Positions 22,081-32,650 of a stretch of DNA of 64,000 nucleotides are shown here, in pieces. Numbering within the stretch: position 1 is the stretch's first letter; every line of letters starts with the position of its first letter. Where the stretch lies: the NCBI RefSeq assembly GCF_026745355.1, contig NC_079206.1, positions 17,138,582 to 17,202,581 of the forward strand, read 5' to 3'. The position numbers and the translations under genes are program-made. This DNA comes from Beta vulgaris subsp. vulgaris. Its lineage: Eukaryota; Streptophyta; Magnoliopsida; Caryophyllales; Amaranthaceae. The notes below the pieces were generated by a model. It was not told the origin of the DNA. It did no database searches and worked only from the letters and a program-made list of their open reading frames with translations.

Positions 22081-23735
22081 TCAAACTTTAGACCTCTTCA
22101 GACCTGAAGAGGCAGAATCATCCTCACTGTTACCCTTCCTTCTCTTAGCAGCGCTAGAGAGAGAGGTGGGTTCCATAGGAGAGTCCTGCTCAACACCCAA
22201 AGCACTAATATGCTTAACAATTAAACTGGCTGAGTCAATAGAATGAAAAGAAGTTTCATGATGAACAGGGAAAGCTTCACATATCTTATCATCATCATGT
22301 AATATCATAGTATCATTGTCCACATCAGAATCAAAAAGAGAGTAACCCCCATATTGATGCTCAGCCAGCTGAACCAAAGGACCAAACTGATTACCTTAAT
22401 AAAACTCACCTGGATAGACCACTTGCAGTGGAATAGGGGACAGCTCAATATCAGTGCCATTGGGTGGAGCAAGACCACAACCTACACCCTCACCATCATC
22501 TTGAGAGGAGGCATCAATTAAAGCTGCTTGAAAAGCATGAGAGGAAGGTAACATTGGAGGGACAGCCACATTATCAGTATCATCATCAGAGTCACTTACC
22601 AACCCATATTGGGGAGCAGAAGCATACACAAGGGCTTTCCCTTTTCCTTTACCAATGAAGGGGGGGCTTTAACAGAAATATTCTCTTTAAAAACAATTCC
22701 AACCTCTTTTTTCTTAACAAACTTCTGAGCAGTAGAGTTATAGCCACCATTTTTAGAATGAGCAACAGGTCTTGCATGCCTATACACTGACTTAGGCTTA
22801 GCTTGCACCACATTGGCTTCCACAGCCCTGGTAGCAAGATGATCTTGCCTACTAGCCAGAGAAAGGACCTCAACCAAGTTCTTTTGTTTAGGATTTTTCA
22901 ACAGGGACACTGTAACAGCTTTCTTAGGGGCATGAAGTAAAGAACAAACATCAATGGTGTGATCTTCAAGACCACAAAATGAACAACCGGCACTAAAATC
23001 CTCGTACCAAATCACATAACCACACTTTTGACCACCAACACGAGTTAACTCAGCAAACTCAAGCAGAGGTTCAGTAATGTCAACTCGAATACAAGCTCTA
23101 GCAAACCTTATCTTATTTCTTAACAAAGAGTTTGAATCCAACTTAATCAACACACCAACATGATTAGAAGCAAACAAATTAGCTAATGACTCATAATTCA
23201 ATAATTCAGTAGGAAACCTAGGAATACGGACCCAAAGGTCAACCCATTTAATCTCTTCTAAGAAAGGATCAAAGTTTGGTCTCCAAGCTTGGAGCACAAA
23301 CAAATCACCTTGGACATGCCAAGGTCTCTCGGACCAAACAAGAGCCAAATCATTAGGGTTGGCAAACTTAAGTAATATCTAGTGATTTCCCATTTCTAAA
23401 AAGTCAATATCACCCATAACAAAATTCCACTCAAACTTAGAACGAGAAATAATAGTACGCACATCCAAAGGCTCACCCAACATCTTACCTATGAGGCATG
23501 ATTTTGTAAGTTCCTTAATATCCTCTTGAACCTGAACTAGCTCATCCACAACAACAGCCTCAGGATAAGCAGCATCACAGGGGGGGTCAGGAGCATCAGC
23601 AACAAACAAACCAGGATTAGCAGTATTAAGGACAGAGGAAGGAACTTCAGGGCCTCTAGAAGACATTTGAGACTGAGTCTCATTCGTCTTAGAAGCCCCC
23701 GAATCAAGAACTGCCTCCTTAAAGTTCAAAGACAT
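22081..23735 (-). pseudogene. LINE ORF1: DUF4283-type RNA-binding protein with zinc knuckle (broken)
   Basis: ORF1 proteins bind LINE RNA to form the retrotransposition particle. The likely start is 23735 (MSLNFKEAVLDSG). An N-terminal acidic linker is followed by the DUF4283 region with SERPWHVQGDLFVLQAW and KWVDLWVRIPRFPTELL, then a CCHC knuckle, CSFCGLEDHTIDVC, at about 22960. The C-terminal half is charged and serine-rich with an RRKGNSEDD patch. Damage: an in-frame TAG at 23379-23381 inside DUF4283, a frameshift at about 22662-22668 in a run of seven G (plus strand), and an in-frame TAA near 22396. The frame after each stop is unchanged, so they are point mutations or base-call errors rather than rearrangements. 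Confidence 0.88.
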
Positions 23736-24589
23736 TACAAAATAAAAAATTTTGAGAGAAGATATTGCGAGAATTCTAAATAGACTCTTAAAGAACCAGA
23801 CAGAACAAGGAAGAAATAAGAGAGATGTGATAAAGTTAGTTACCTTCACAGAGTTTAAATAGTAGTAAATTCCGGAATTTCCACAATCAAACATCCTCAC
23901 ATTAAACTTACTGCAGTAACTTACCATCGCCATAAATGCTAGGTTGCCACTCTGGATGGATATTCTGAGCACTTGATGAACAGCACGCCAAAAAATCAAG
24001 GAAATAAATAGAAAACCACCAATTGAAATGAATGACAACACCAATCAAACCACCCTAAACTCACAAATCACTCCACTCCTCTGCCACTTAATTAATGCTC
24101 TGAAAAACCGCTCCCAATAGAAAGCCCCAATTCTCACAAAAAACCCTAGATTACTCCAAATCAGCCGAGCAAAAGAAGAGCCAGCCTGTTTATCATCATG
24201 ACAAGCTACAAACCATAGCCTTAATTGAGAACTAACCCTATGAAAATAGGGTAGATATGAATTAACACACTTAATTACCCTAACTTTAGTAGCCTTAATC
24301 AACCCCAGAATAGAGATTATACAACACGCCTCCCTCGAAGGACAATTGATTCGACAAGAGAAGGATTTCCTTTTGTAAATCACACTGAACATGCAGAGAC
24401 ACCCATTAAAGGACACACTTTGCAGAACTTTTGGCTGAGAAATTAGGGCTTCTTGAGACTTTTTTAGGGGCTTTCTTTTTTTTCGCCTCTCTCGCTTTCG
24501 CCTTTTCTTTCTCCCTTTAACTTTCTCTCTCTTCATCTTTAATGGTGTCCCCTTTTTTGGTCTTAGCCATCTTTATATACTTTTACTTT

Positions 24590-25262
24590 AATTCTTCATC
24601 TTTGACAATGTTTTTATTATTATTTCATTTTAATATCCCATTTTACTCATTTTTTTTTTCATTAAAAAACTATGTCTATCTACTTTTTCTTACTAAATCT
24701 ACACAACAATACCTCTCACATCCACTAATCCTTACTTTACCTCACACAATCCTACCTCTCTCTTCTTTGTTTTAATACATGTCTACAACAACTATGAAAA
24801 AAAACAAAGAAAGTACCAAATAAAGTATGTTGGAATTACTTTTCCATACATGATTATATGAATATACCTAACAAATTGGATTCGACGTAGTTTATAGAGG
24901 TTTTTGAGGTGTTTTGCAATTGGATATTAGATGTTGGTGGTTGGCTATTTTTTATTGATGATTTATTTGGTGTTTCATTAGCTTTTTATATTGGTTATTT
25001 GATTATCGATTTTTTAGGTATGTGTTTAGTAAAATCAACTACTTAGTGTTGATCGTTTTGTATAAAAGGGATGCACAAACAAAAACCCAACAAGCAACAT
25101 ACAAAGTTGTTAAAACAAAATTTGAATTTTGGCTAAAGAATCGACTTTTCTAGTTAATGAAAAATTCATACTTTACTTGTACCATCATTTATGATTTAAA
25201 TCTTAGAAAAAGTGTAGTCATGTGAGATCTTGTTAGATTTTTCTCAACATGGACTTTTCAAA
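24590..25262. other. AT-rich intergenic stretch, no gene seen
   Basis: No coding region, RNA gene or bounded repeat that I can support. Confidence 0.65.
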
Positions 25263-25264
25263 TA

Positions 25265-25355
25265 CTTCCTCCGTTCCAAAATAAGTGAAACACTTCTCTC
25301 ATTTATGTGAGAGCTTTTTGAGACAAGTGTTTCACTTATTTTGGAACAGAGGAAG
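25265..25355. mobile_element. 91-bp Stowaway MITE, near-perfect hairpin
   Basis: The arms CTTCCTCCGTTCCAAAATAA and CTTCCTCTGTTCCAAAATAA (opposite strands) continue into GTGAAACACTT, giving about 31-bp arms with one mismatch and a loop of about 29 bp. TA duplications lie at 25263-25264 and 25356-25357. CTYCCTCCGT termini with TA targets are classic Stowaway. The transcript would form a compact hairpin of microRNA-precursor size. Confidence 0.92.
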
Positions 25356-25609
25356 TATCAAATATCAATTGTTTGTGATTTTTAGTTGTTCGTAATTAAA
25401 TAATTAATGGTCGAAACTCTATATTGGTAGGTCTAAATTAGGAATGAATCAGAGTTAATACTTTTTTTTATCCTTTTGACTACATGTAAAAGTCATCCAA
25501 AAACCATTTACCAAACACTCCTTTATCGCCTCGACCCTCCATCAACTCCCCATTCCGGGGGGTGTGGATGTACGATGTACCTGTACAAAAGTATAGTCCC
25601 TATTAGGTA

Positions 25610-25828
25610 CTACTTTCGATCCGTTTCAAAATTATTGCAACAATTGCTTTTTTTAGTAGTTCTTTAATAAATGCAACAAATCTATACATGGAAAAAAGAT
25701 ATAGCTAGACGTGAACCACTTACATCAAACAACCATTTTTCACCAATACCCCCACATTCCTACTTCCAACTCTCACTTAATTCTCCATGCTTAACACAAA
25801 TGTTGTAATGATTTTGGAGAGGATGAAG
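25610..25828. mobile_element. diverged Stowaway-type MITE
   Basis: The left end CTACTTTCGATCCGTTTCAA and the right end (other strand) CTTCATCCTCTCCAAAATCA share spacing and a following ATTGCAACA/ATTACAACA block. TA lies at 25608-25609 and 25829-25830. It is older and more mutated than the copy at 25265, and resembles the ends of the element at 55343-55584. Confidence 0.65.
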
Positions 25829-25830
25829 TA

Positions 25831-26837
25831 CTTCGTAAGCTAGTAGGGTGAAGGGTTGACCTCCAGAAATCCATATTGTGCTGTTTTATGACATCAATTA
25901 GGGCTGGACTATTCATCATATTCACACCAGAGATATGACCGGTGGAAATGCTACAAAGAGTGAACATGCACGGCCCAATGATGGTATTTGGCTTCAATTC
26001 TGTACTTTTATAACTTGACCAAATGTCCGCTTTGATCCTCTTCCAAAGAAAGAAGTCCAGTAAGTAAAGCTTAATCCACTTGTCAAAATAAATAAAATAA
26101 AGCTTCATACCATACTCTCGCTTTTTCCACTTGCTATATTTTTTATTTTGGAAATATAAACTATTAATTTTTACTAATTATTTTGATTTTTTTTAGAGCA
26201 AAAACATGGCCGTGTGTAATCTTGTCAAATTTGTCTAGATGTGTAGATTCATAATATCAAAATTTTATAATTTTTACTTAAAAGCAATAAGAGATACTAA
26301 GAGTTAGAAAATGTCATGAAAACCATGCAAATTAAAAAAAAAAAAAAACAAAAAAAAGTAGAGGTAGAAATAGCAACAATTATCATATACTCGGGTGTAT
26401 CATGAGCATAGTACACCCAATGCAATTTTTTTTTTCAATGCTCCTTTGAAATTATCCAAATGAGCAAATGTACTAAAAAGGAAGAGTTTAAAATGAGCAA
26501 AAATTAGTTTTGGTACATGATACACTCAGGTGTATGATGAATAAACTCGTAGTAATAGAAATTTACTAGCTTTATTTGAACACATGTGATGCACACGATT
26601 CCCAAAAAGTAGTAATTTAACTTAATTATTAAATTGAATTAATAATCATGTTTTCATTTAGAGACTAGTAATAATTTTAGGTCATTTATATAGTTGTTTT
26701 TCTTAATTATATAATTATAATAAATTGGTAAGCATTCTAATTATATTACATTGTCAATCTAGAAATAACATTTTAGTTAAATATCAATTCAACTATATTG
26801 TCCTAGAAGATTCATTCATTATGCTGTTGAAGATTTA
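25831..26837. other. intergenic stretch with one unrecognised open frame
   Basis: A 105-codon minus-strand frame (25791-26108) overlaps the end of the Stowaway. It has no motif that I recognise and no evident promoter or homologue, so I do not call it a gene. At about 26385-26545 there are inverted GGTGTATCATG-like motifs around AAATGAGCAAA repeats, possibly a decayed MITE related to the one at 16369. The rest is AT-rich. Confidence 0.45.
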
Positions 26838-27763
26838 GGGGGCGTTTGATTTCGGGTTTTTAGGAAAGGGTAAGAGAATCAACTAGCTCAATTCCCTTAC
26901 TTGTTGTTTGTTAAGTCATATCAACCATTCCCTTTACCCTCTCCTTTCCCCCAAACTCCTCTACTTTCATTTCCCACCCTCCCCCAAGGTTTCACTTACC
27001 CTTTCTTTCTTCTACCCCATGGTGGCCTTGACCAATCATTGACCACTACCACAACCACCAAACCAGCCACACAACCACCACATCAACCACCGAACCTACC
27101 ACCCCAACAACTCAACCACCACTCCAATCCCCCTAACAACCTTGACCGCTGCTGAAACCACCATGACCGCCATCTAAACCACCATTACCGCCAATGAAAC
27201 CACCACGTTAACCCCTAAAATTACCATATGCCACCAAAACCACCAACACAAGGCCGAAACCACCAACCCATGCACCGAAAACCACGTACCCATGGCCTAA
27301 ATCACCACTCGAGCCAAATCCACCTACATGAAAAAAATCCCAACCCAACTAAAAAATCAAATTCTAATCCTTAATTATGGCTTTAGATGGTTAAATTCAT
27401 CAATAAAATTTCAGATTTGAAGTTTTTATGGTCCAATTTGACCTTTAAAACCTCAAATGTGGCCTTTAATGGTGGTAAAGAAAGTTAAGAAGGAAGGGGG
27501 ATTGCTTAGGTGGAGTCGGTGAGGTGGCGACGGTGGGTGGCGCCGGTGAGGGGCGACATTGAGAAGCTGACTTGATGGGCGGCAGTGAGAGGGTGGTAAA
27601 AGCGGCAGGAGAGAGAGTGGGGGAAAAAATAGTGAGATGAGGAAGATGAGTTCTCATTATTCTCAACCAAACAAAATTCTTAATCAAAGGGTTTTCTTTT
27701 CCTTTCTCCTTATTTCTCTTTCTTAAACCCTTACCCTTTCCCCTTCATAAACCAAACGCCCCC
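26838..27763. mobile_element. PIF/Harbinger-type non-autonomous element, GGGGGCGTTTG ends
   Basis: Termini GGGGGCGTTTGATTTCGGG (left) and GGGGGCGTTTGGTTTATGA (right, other strand), each followed by GGAAAGGGTAAG-like sequence, with a TTA duplication at 26835-26837 and 27764-27766. G-rich ends with a 3-bp TTA target place it with Tourist/PIF elements. The left half is rich in CCACCA/ACCACC triplets and the right half contains GGTGGCGACGG-type sequence. Open frames across it on either strand are compositional and show no transposase. Confidence 0.87.
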
Positions 27764-27766
27764 TTA

Positions 27767-28111
27767 CTTCTTTACATTCACTAGCTAGAAAGCTCAAAGA
27801 TGATTACTTATTTCTATTCTTTAATTTAAAGGTTGACATATGGATTTTACTTCACAACATAATTGGAGCTTGTCATACATTATACTTTACACTGGGGTCA
27901 TATTAATACTCATATGTTATAGTGTGATACCCTGATCACTTTATAAACTCTATTTGGTTATTACCAAATGCATATCCACAATTGACAACTGGTTGAATTG
28001 ATGAACATATATCCTTCCAGTCTATTTTATTATAATTCATACATATACTAAATACTTCTTACAAGGCCACCCATCGAACCATCCCAAAATTACTTTCTAC
28101 AAAGCATATTT
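27767..28111. other. AT-rich intergenic stretch
   Basis: No supported feature. It leads into the plastid-derived fragment. Confidence 0.6.
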
Positions 28112-28330
28112 GATTGCTGGTTCTTTGCGCCTAGTTTTGGTTTAGCATCTATATTTCGATTCATTCTCTTTTTTCAAGGGTTTCATAATTGGACGCTGAA
28201 CTCATTTCATATGATGGGAGTTGCTGGTGTATTGGGCGCTGCTCTGCTATGTGCTGTTTATGGTGCTACAATAAAAAATACTTTATTTGAAGATTGTGAC
28301 AGGGCAAATTCATTCCGGGCTTTTAACCAA
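28112..28330 (+). pseudogene. psbD: nuclear copy of a chloroplast psbD fragment (NUPT)
   Basis: The plus-strand translation from 28112 reads through about 70 codons without a stop and matches the central part of the photosystem II D2 protein: [58 protein letters not shown]2 is a chloroplast-encoded reaction-centre subunit of about 353 residues. Only a fifth is present, with no start and with unrelated sequence on both sides, so it is an integrated plastid DNA fragment rather than a gene. Several replacements relative to the highly conserved protein are C-to-T or G-to-A changes (Pro to Ser, His to Tyr, Glu to Lys, Gly to Arg), as expected after deamination of methylated cytosines in nuclear DNA. 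A mitochondrial intermediate cannot be excluded. Confidence 0.9.
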
Positions 28331-29476
28331 AATTCTAACTCATAAGCTACCTAAAAATAAGGTGCAAATTATTACTATAAGTACTAGTACCTCCAATTCT
28401 ATTAAGCAGATTTACATATAGGCCTCTTATAGTCCAAGACTCCAAGTGTGCAATAACTATATATATCATGTTATTCATAATCTTATATTAGCCTAATTTA
28501 TTGGTTGGGATCAATTTTGATGGGCCGCTTGTATTAAGATAGTGTGAAAAGATTATTTAGATCCATTTGTCAATCCAAGGAAACACTTTTAGTTACTAGT
28601 GAAATTAGTAGTTGGATTCTTTTACCAAACTAAAGTTAGCTGGACGAAATGTAAATTTCAAGCACAAGATTCGAAGACTATTAGTGACTTGATTGATTAA
28701 CCAATGTGATCTGTTTATGATTGCCAGAACCCACAAAACGATAATCAACAGTAGTTGATTAACTCGAAAATTGAAATGAATACTTTACCTCGGAAAGGAA
28801 TATCAGAGATGTTTCATTTGTCGTTTTGGCATTGTAAATTGGCTTAATAGAATGAGATATGAACATGTCAAAGATATCGATGCATGAATCAATAATCAGT
28901 CCAGTGTATTTTGATTGGTCGGTAGGTAACAATGGAAAATGATTCCTCAAATATTGTATTGAATAGCTAAGAGCACAAGAATGTGCCAAGATCCTACAAA
29001 TTTGTTTTGAAAATCGTTTATATTTCACTACATTTAACTGTTCTAACGGCTATATCAAAGTTGAAGGAGAAAATCTTATTGTTTTTAAAAGATCTAGTTT
29101 TTAGTCAAGAGATAAGATTTCTCATGTTATGATGTCAAAGTTTGGGTGATATGTTGTTCGTATGTCTATCTATCACGAAGCAAATTAGGCAGCTAACTAG
29201 ATAGCATATGTGATCGGATAGATTTGGATATGAATATCATATGTTTGCCTTATTTTCATAGTTGTTTCAAACTGTAACTAGTCTAACTCTTAGTGGAAGA
29301 GGAATGTAACTTTGTGCATTACCAATTCAAAAACAAAAAATTTATCCTAAGTTCAATCTTCATATTAAATCACCTACATATACGCCATTGGATGTATTTA
29401 TGTGGAACATCCTCTTTTGTTTTAAGGATGATGTGCAATTTACTCTTCACTCTTCAATGAATGTCTGTTGTCTATA
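28331..29476. other. intergenic stretch with one unrecognised open frame
   Basis: A minus-strand frame of 89 codons (28759-29028) has a plausible protein-like composition (ILAHSCALSYSIQYLRNHF), but I do not recognise it and it has no partner exons in view. It could be a relict exon. The rest is AT-rich with no supported feature. Confidence 0.35.
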
Positions 29477-29479
29477 TAA

Positions 29480-29793
29480 GGGCCTGTTCTCCCCAGCTTA
29501 TTTTCAGTTCAGTTCAGTTCAGTTCAATTCAGTTCAGTTCAGTTCAGATCAGTTCAGTTCAGACCAGTTCAGTTCAGTTTAGATCAGTTCAGTTCAGACC
29601 AGTTCAGTTCAGCTCTTGACAATACTTTTACTCTCACATATCACTATTCATTTCAGTTCAGTTCAGTTCAATTCAGTTCAGTTCAATTCAGTTCAGTTCA
29701 ATTCAGTTCAATTCAGTTCAGTTCAGTTCAGATCAGTTCAAATCAGTTCAGTTCAGTTCAGTTCAGCTGTTTTATGCCGAAGAGAACAGGCCC
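29480..29793. mobile_element. GTTCA-pentamer Tourist-like MITE, copy 3
   Basis: Starts GGGCCTGTTCTCCCCAGC, ends (other strand) GGGCCTGTTCTCTTCGGC, with TAA at 29477-29479 and 29794-29796. The interior is a 314-bp field of GTTCA pentamers with CAATTCA, GATCA and GACCA variants and one non-repetitive block (CTCTTGACAATACTTTTACT) shared with copy 1. The ends are cleaner than in copies 1 and 2, suggesting a younger insertion. The open frames here are repeat translations. Confidence 0.92.
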
Positions 29794-29796
29794 TAA

Positions 29797-30617
29797 GTGA
29801 TTGATTTTAAAATGTATGGTTGAAATACAACTCTATATTGTAGAATTTCATTAAAACTCTAAAGAATCTGGACTCATTTCTCAATAGTGTTATGATAAAA
29901 TTGTCAATATCATTCATTGAAATTAAACCATACACACATAGTATTACACAATTAATTAAATATTCTCCATAAATGCCTTTATTCCGAATCCTTAACTCTG
30001 ATTTTTCCTCTTTATACGATCAAGGTCCAACCCCCCCTGCCATAATACAAAAGATGCGAGGATATTAGATGATACATCTGCTATGCTATGCAATATTACA
30101 AGTATCGCTAATTTTTTGTTAATGTCCTAAATTTGTGCTACATTATAACCAATGAGATTAAGAGAATAACATTTTTTACCAATTTCAAGAAAAAGTTGAT
30201 TGCTTTTTCGGTCGATCTGGTGCTTCTCCTTTTACATGTCGATACAAAGGTTACCTGCTAGGCTGCTGCTCACAATAAACTTTGCCTAATCCACGTCATT
30301 ACTTCTTTAGCATTGGGATTTTGGATTATAATCAAAAACATGTTCACGTTTTGGGGACCATCAAGGCGATTAGTTACATGCATCCTTAACTTTTATATGG
30401 ATTTTTTATAGGTTGATAAAAAAATATAAAACCAAAATTAAGGAGAGCTTTACTGGGAATATTGAGTTAAAATACAATAACTAACTTTCTATTTGCTTGC
30501 AGCCCTAAAAAATTGTGTATATATATAATTTCTTTTTTCATTATCTACTTTGATATTGATGGCATATTAAAAGTATTGTCTACTATTTAAGTCTTTGCTA
30601 GGCAAGAATGTTATTAT
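29797..30617. other. intergenic stretch, no gene seen
   Basis: AT-rich, no open frame or bounded repeat that I can support. Confidence 0.65.
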
Positions 30618-30622
30618 ATTAT

Positions 30623-31281
30623 TGTTATGTCCCAAAAATTTCCTAAGCATAACCTGCAGGTTATGCATCTGTCCCAGCTAGAGATTATCAGGTAGCAGCT
30701 ACAGCAAGCAGATACGAAGGGAGCTGAATAAATTCGGTTGAAAGAACATTGGATACTAATCAAGACCAAGTCAAAATAAGTGACGTTAAGCCAAGGAAAT
30801 AGGAGGAAGTGGTTAGCCAGCAGAAGAAGAGATCTCCTTTGATTCTAGGAGTTGTGGCACCTTCGTAGGGAAGTTAGTTATGCAACGTTCAAATAAGGAG
30901 TAACGTTATACAATTGTATTAGTATAAATAGAAGGGAATAACACTCTGTAAAAGATAAGTCTTTACATTGCTCTTACTTACATTCTTTCTCTCTTCTACA
31001 TTTACAATTACTCAAGTGTATTTAGTACAAGCTCTAAGCTGCTAGCTGCTAGCTATAAGTTGTAATCTTCTCAATAGTGGATTGGTGGACTCAATTCCAC
31101 CCGCGGTTTTTACCCTCTTCCTGGGGTTTTCCGCGTCACCATTTTTGTGTTTTGGTGTCTTTGTCTCTTCTTTGCATTCTCTTTTAATTCCGTAGCTAGC
31201 ATCTTTTGTTGTTTGTAGCTGCATCTCCATTAGCTGTAGATCCTCAGCTAAGTTCTGCCTGATCAGAATTTGGCATAAACA
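30623..31281 (+). repeat. 5' LTR of the Ty3/gypsy element
   Basis: 659 bp, beginning TGTTATGTCCC and ending GGCATAAACA, i.e. TG...CA. It holds the promoter (TATAAATA at 30923-30930) and a GCTAGCTGCTAGCT repeat. It aligns along its whole length to 39406-40053. The minus-strand frame at 31042-31230 is not a gene. Confidence 0.95.
30923..30930 (+). promoter_or_regulatory. putative TATA box of the 5' LTR
   Basis: TATAAATA followed by a purine-rich start region. The same motif is conserved in the 3' LTR at 39699-39706. It would drive RNA polymerase II transcription of the element. Confidence 0.65.
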
Positions 31282-31282
31282 G

Positions 31283-31300
31283 TTTGGCGCCCACCGTGGG
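31283..31300 (+). other. primer-binding site region
   Basis: TTTGGCGCCCACCGTGGG lies two bases downstream of the 5' LTR, where the minus-strand primer tRNA 3' end should pair. I cannot assign the tRNA with certainty. Confidence 0.65.
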
Positions 31301-31361
31301 GCTCTACAGCTAAACTCTCATCAAAATCCCAAAAAAAGAAACACTTCAACCCAACTTTGAA

Positions 31362-32650
31362 ATGGCTGACGATTCTGCTGAGCAATGAAAGCGGCTTTGC
31401 TGAAGGCTCAAGAGGACCTTCACCGCACTCAATCTGAGGCCCAGCAGACCATTGACAGCCTCAGAAAGAATTGGATTCTGTCAAAAGTAACAAAACCCCA
31501 AACAGCGTATCCGGAACATAATTCCTAAGTGCTTGATCTCGAAGATTCCGAGGCCAGTGAAGGTGAAGATGGAGCAGCTAGTCCGACGATGAAGCAGATG
31601 AAGCTGATCCCGCAGCTAAGAAAATGGCGCTCCTAGAATCTCAGAACAGGAAAATACTTCGCATGCTGACGAAGTGCCTGGAGCACCTACCCCTGTGGCT
31701 GAAGAATCTCCTGATGGCTACGCCAATCCCCCTTCGTGGAAGAAATCGCAAGAGCCAGGATTCCCAAAAAGATCAACGTGACCCAGCCTCACAAGCTGTA
31801 TGATGGAGCTGCGGATCCCTATGACCATGTGGCTCAATATAAACAGAAGATGTGGACTCTGTCCATTCCTGAGCATCTGCTAGAAGCCACCATGTGCAAG
31901 TCCTTCGGGCCACCCTATCTGGCCGCTTTACAATGGCTGATAAGTCTTAAGCCAGGTAGCATCCAAAATTTTGCTGCTTTAATTAACAAGTTTTATATGC
32001 AGTTTGCAAGCAGCAGGGTCCTAGAGAAGCACACCGGCGACTTGTACCGCATCACCCAGAAAGCCAATGAAGCTGTGAGGCAGTACCTGGATCGATTCAA
32101 CAAGGAAATGATCTCTGTCAAGAACCTGGATGTTCCCACAGCTATCGAAGCATTCAGGAGAGGACTAACCTATAAATCTAGATTGTATTATGAATTGACC
32201 AGGTACCCATGTGGCACATTCGAAGAGGTCAGGGCCAGACTATGGCTGAGATACGTGTCGAGGAGGACGAGGCGTCCAGGTACGTGAGCGAGCCTAGCTA
32301 CGATCGGAAATCCCAGAACCAGAAGAAGACTGATTGGCGCCATCAGCCATATCAGAAGCGCGAAAGTAATAACGTAGCCAGCAAGGCCACAGGTAAATCA
32401 TCTAACAACGATTACCCTTCCATTGCTTCCTACTGTTTTAACGTGGATGCAGGAGGCGTAGTAAACGCACTAGAAAAGCTGGGAACCACCACTAGGTGGC
32501 CTCGCAAAAGCGACAGACCAGACAGCGAGAAGGACACCACCAAGTGGTGTAGCTACCATGGCGACCATGGCCATCGAACAGAAGAATGCAATGCTCTCAA
32601 AAAGGAGTGGCATGGCTGCTCAAGAAGGGCTATCTCGAGCACTTGATGGG
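31362..32650 (+). pseudogene. gag of the Tat-type Ty3/gypsy element (frameshifted)
   Basis: Capsid/nucleocapsid precursor that packages the element RNA. The likely start is the ATG at 31362 (MADDSAEQ). A frameshift near 31385 leads into a coiled region (LLKAQEDLHRTQ). The retrotransposon gag domain reads from 31736: KLYDGAADPYDHVAQYK, ATMCKSFGPPYLAALQW, FAALINKFYMQFASSR, AVRQYLDRFNKEM, TAIEAFRRGL, all typical of the Tat lineage. Further frame changes occur at about 32209-32287 and 32586-32646. A zinc-knuckle-like cluster of the lineage form C-x2-H-x4-H-x4-C (CSYHGDHGHRTEEC) is encoded at about 32548-32590. Pol follows on the same transcript. Confidence 0.88.

Larger units (their letters stand above)
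17212..24573 (-). mobile_element. full-length LINE (L1-type plant non-LTR retrotransposon) with RNase H
   Basis: A complete 7.36-kb non-LTR element in minus orientation. It is flanked by a perfect 16-bp TSD, TATATACTTTTACTTT (17196-17211 and 24574-24589), with a short poly(A) tail (T run at 17209-17217 on the plus strand) at its 3' end. Order on the minus strand: a 5' untranslated region of about 840 bp, ORF1 (RNA-binding), a linker of about 670 bp, then ORF2 with endonuclease, reverse transcriptase, zinc-binding domain and a C-terminal RNase H. The intact 5' end is unusual because most LINE copies are 5'-truncated. Both ORFs are disrupted. A 222-codon frame in the linker (21405-22073) and a 163-codon frame in the leader (24045-24536) show no domain and look spurious. 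Confidence 0.93.

Noticed and set aside
24045..24536. 163-codon minus-strand frame with a Lys/Arg-rich start
   Set aside because: Lies in the LINE 5' untranslated region; the basic start comes from a purine-rich leader.
26901..27687. Proline/threonine-rich frames on both strands
   Set aside because: Low-complexity ACC/CCA-type DNA inside a PIF-type MITE; no domain.
28112..28330. Functional psbD gene
   Set aside because: Only a central fragment, no start or end, replaced residues at conserved positions, and unrelated flanks.
28759..29028. 89-codon minus-strand frame as a host gene
   Set aside because: Protein-like composition, but no recognisable family, partner exon or promoter; not enough to call.
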